From Modestobacter sp. VKM Ac-2984 (GTDB taxonomy: Bacteria; Actinomycetota; Actinomycetes; Mycobacteriales; Geodermatophilaceae): a DNA stretch of 64,000 nt. The stretch spans positions 371,101 through 435,100 of the forward strand of contig NZ_JAPVBJ010000003.1 in NCBI RefSeq assembly GCF_026967985.1. The letters run 5' to 3'. This document shows, piece after piece, positions 62,247-64,000 of this stretch (the stretch's first letter is position 1; each line of letters starts with the position of its first letter). The translations under genes and the position numbers were made by a program. The notes beneath the pieces were generated by a model. That model had not been told where the DNA came from. It did no database searches and saw only the letters and a list, made by a program, of their open reading frames with translations.

Positions 62247-62819
62247 CTAGGCCGAGGCGGCGCGGCGACGGCGGCGGGCGGACAGCTCGTCGTCAGCGGC
62301 GGAACCGCTCCCGTCCAGCCGCTCGGCCGGCAGCTCCGCCAGCTCACCGGAGAGCTCGCGGAGGGCGCCGGAGACCGCGATCCCGAAGACCCCCTGCCCG
62401 CCGGCGAGCAGGTCGACGACCTCCTCGGCCGAGGTGCACTCGTACACGGTGGCGCCGTCGGAGAGCAGGGTGATGTTCGAGAGCTCCTTGACCCCGCGGG
62501 TGCGCAGGTGGTCGACGGCCTTGCGGATGTTCTGCAGCGAGACGCCGGTGTCCAGCAGCCGCTTCACGACCTTGAGCACCAGGATGTCGCGGAAGGAGTA
62601 GAGCCGCTGCGTGCCTGATCCCGTGGCGGTCCGCACCGAGGGTGCGACCAGCCCGGTGCGTGCCCAGTAGTCCAGCTGGCGGTAGGTGATGCCGGCGGCG
62701 GCGCACGCCGTGGGGCCGCGGTAGCCGACGACGTCGGTGTCGACCTCGTCGTAGGACGGAGCCCCCACCGCTGCGTCGCTGAACAGCTGACCCTGTGAAC
62801 CGTTGTCCTGGTCGCTCAC
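62247..62819 (-). CDS. MerR family transcriptional regulator (Rv1830-like)
   Basis: 190 residues. Winged helix-turn-helix: VGYRGPTACAAAGITYRQLDYWARTGLVAPSVRTATGSGTQRLYSFRDILVLKVVKRLLDTGVSLQNIRKAVDHL. The C-terminal part is YECTSAEEVVDLLAGGQGVFGIAVSGALREL. This is the conserved second MerR protein of the ftsR-bfn-MerR-gcvP neighbourhood. GTG 62819 has GAGGAG upstream; an extended frame further upstream is not conserved in type. The 283 nt between it and bfn hold no recognised gene. Confidence 0.9.
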   Translation of the reverse strand: MSDQDNGSQGQLFSDAAVGAPSYDEVDTDVVGYRGPTACAAAGITYRQLDYWARTGLVAPSVRTATGSGTQRLYSFRDILVLKVVKRLLDTGVSLQNIRKAVDHLRTRGVKELSNITLLSDGATVYECTSAEEVVDLLAGGQGVFGIAVSGALRELSGELAELPAERLDGSGSAADDELSARRRRRAASA

Positions 62820-63102
62820 GGGCACTCCTCGCTGGCACTGGTCTGCCGCGGTCGCGGCGCTGCTGGGTTCGTGCCGTCGGTCGCGGGCCCGCTCACTCCA
62901 GCGCCTCCTCGACTCCGACACCCAGCACCTGGGCCGTTCCCGCACTGTCGCCGGGAGCGGTCACGGGCGCGGCTCAGGGACTTCCACGCACGTGATTCGC
63001 TGACGGTAGGCCGGGGCCGGGACGGGGTCAACCGAGGGGCGCGGCGTGTCGCTGCGCTCACCCGTGCGGGTGGTGGTCCCGGTGCCGCGCAGAGCCGGTG
63101 GC

Positions 63103-63588
63103 TCAGCTGCCGCCGGAGCCGGAGCCGGCGCCGAAGTCCTCGGGGCTGATGTTGTCCAGGAACTCGCGGAACTTCTCCACCTCGTCCTCCTGCTCGTCGG
63201 GGATCTCGATCCCGACCTCGTCGAGCAGGGCCTCGGCGCCGTAGATGGGGGCGCCGGTGCGGACGGCGAGGGCGACGGCGTCGGACGGGCGGGCGCTCAC
63301 CGTGCGCTCGTCGCCGAACTGCAGCTCGGCGAGGTAGATGCCGTCGCGCATCTCGGTGATGTGCACCGCCTCCAGGGTGGCCCCCAGGGCGGTCACGACC
63401 TCACGCAGCAGGTCGTGCGTCATCGGCCGGGCCGGCCGGACGCCCTGCTGCTCGAAGGCGATCGCCGCGGCCTCGGTCGCACCGATCCAGATGGGCAGGT
63501 ACCGCTCCCCCTGGGTCTCCTTGAGCAGCAGGATGGGCTGGTTGCCGGGCAGCTCCACCCGGACGCCGACGACTCTGAGCTCCTGCAC
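63103..63588 (-). CDS. Bifunctional nuclease family protein (DUF151)
   Basis: A 161-residue protein: VVGVRVELPGNQPILLLKETQGERYLPIWIGATEAAAIAFEQQGVRPARPMTHDLL is the BFN domain signature. An acidic tail and Gly/Ser end follow. Plant and bacterial relatives show DNase/RNase activity. M. tuberculosis Rv1829 is the likely orthologue by context between ftsR and the Rv1830-type regulator. GTG start with GGAGGGG upstream. Confidence 0.92.
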   Translation of the reverse strand: MQELRVVGVRVELPGNQPILLLKETQGERYLPIWIGATEAAAIAFEQQGVRPARPMTHDLLREVVTALGATLEAVHITEMRDGIYLAELQFGDERTVSARPSDAVALAVRTGAPIYGAEALLDEVGIEIPDEQEDEVEKFREFLDNISPEDFGAGSGSGGS

Positions 63589-63705
63589 GTCTGGCTCCCC
63601 TCCGCTGAGTTCCCCGTGGCCGCCCCGCTGGTCCCGAACCGCCCACCGCGAGGCAGCCGACCGGTGTGCCGGGGCGCCCGCACCCCCGCAACGGTACGCC
63701 AGCGG

Positions 63706-64000
63706 TCAGCCGCCGAGGACCTCGCGCAGCCGCGTCTCCAACAGCCCACCGTGCAACTGCGCGGAGAGCTCGGCCAGCTCCTGGAGCTGCTCACCGGCCC
63801 GGGCGCGCGCCTCCTCGGAGCGGGCCAGCAGGACCGGGGCCACCAGCTGCTCCAGCAGGGCGGCCTCCCGCTCCACCGCCGTCCGGTACACCCGCAGGTG
63901 CCGCGGTTCGATGCCGTGCCGGGCCAGCCCCGCCACGGCCCGGCCCACCGGCAGGTCGGTGACCCGGTGCCGGCCCTGGGAGTCGGCGTTGAGCAGCCCG
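63706..64000 (-). CDS. ftsR: MerR-type regulator FtsR, C-terminal part (runs off the window)
   Basis: The frame is open to the right edge; 97 C-terminal residues are visible. GLLNADSQGRHRVTDLPVGRAVAGLARHGIEPRHLRVYRTAVEREAALLEQLVAPVL matches the C-terminal domain of Rv1828/FtsR, a regulator of ftsZ in corynebacteria. The N-terminal helix-turn-helix lies outside the window. Confidence 0.82.
   Translation of the reverse strand, partial: GLLNADSQGRHRVTDLPVGRAVAGLARHGIEPRHLRVYRTAVEREAALLEQLVAPVLLARSEEARARAGEQLQELAELSAQLHGGLLETRLREVLGG

Overview
The window is very GC-rich chromosomal DNA from an actinomycete. It carries a Pup-proteasome locus, the pafBC-tatAC-helY block, rbpA, a Ppm1/Lnt pair and ftsR-like and bfn genes, with many GTG starts. 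The gene content would fit Geodermatophilaceae (Blastococcus, Geodermatophilus or Modestobacter type), but that placement is inference. No rRNA, tRNA, CRISPR array, IS element or prophage was seen.

Layout. 0-6 kb: dop, pup, an endonuclease-VII-like HNH gene, prcB, prcA and pafA, i.e. pupylation plus the 20S core. 6-8 kb: a short-chain dehydrogenase bracketed by two copies of an intergenic motif, then a DUF3866 gene. 8-19 kb: pafB-pafC, a small membrane protein, tatA, tatC, a lipid kinase, helY, a DUF4333 protein, a 5'-3' exonuclease, an M24 peptidase and an Lrp/AsnC regulator. From pafB to the peptidase the order matches what I recall for M. tuberculosis Rv2096c-Rv2089c. 19-26.5 kb: an Rv2578c-type radical SAM protein interrupted by a full-length LAGLIDADG intein behind a LexA (SOS) box, then a recombinase-like ORF, a YbdK-type ligase, plsC, a lipase-maturation-factor homologue and a GNAT gene. 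26.5-33.4 kb: a lysine catabolic cluster with kamA divergent from kdd, an amidohydrolase, kamD, kamE and kal. 33.4-41 kb: lnt-ppm1, fxsA, rbpA behind a SigR-type promoter, and a GDPD-MFS-tdk run.

At 41,731-41,758 there is a 28-bp sequence with the form of the actinobacterial dif site, so the window spans the replication terminus. Two independent features reverse at this point. The heptamer GGGGGAG lies on the + strand to the left (28 by eye) and its complement CTCCCCC lies on the + strand to the right (18 by eye), with no exceptions noticed. A 14-bp intergenic element, CCGTTATCCCCAAC, occurs three times in one orientation to the left and twice inverted to the right. Most genes left of dif are on + and the right side is richer in - genes, as expected if forks converge here.

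Right of dif: a lipoprotein, isochorismatase-like and TfoX-like proteins, a GH15 trehalase/glucoamylase, an ABC exporter facing a two-component system, an ABM-domain membrane protein, an HExxH membrane protein, a pgmB-GH65 phosphorylase operon, a PEBP protein, coaA, two lipoproteins, and the gcvP - MerR - bfn - ftsR block, which continues past the right edge.

Many promoters appear leaderless, with TANNNT 6-7 nt before the start codon. I used this pattern to choose several start codons.
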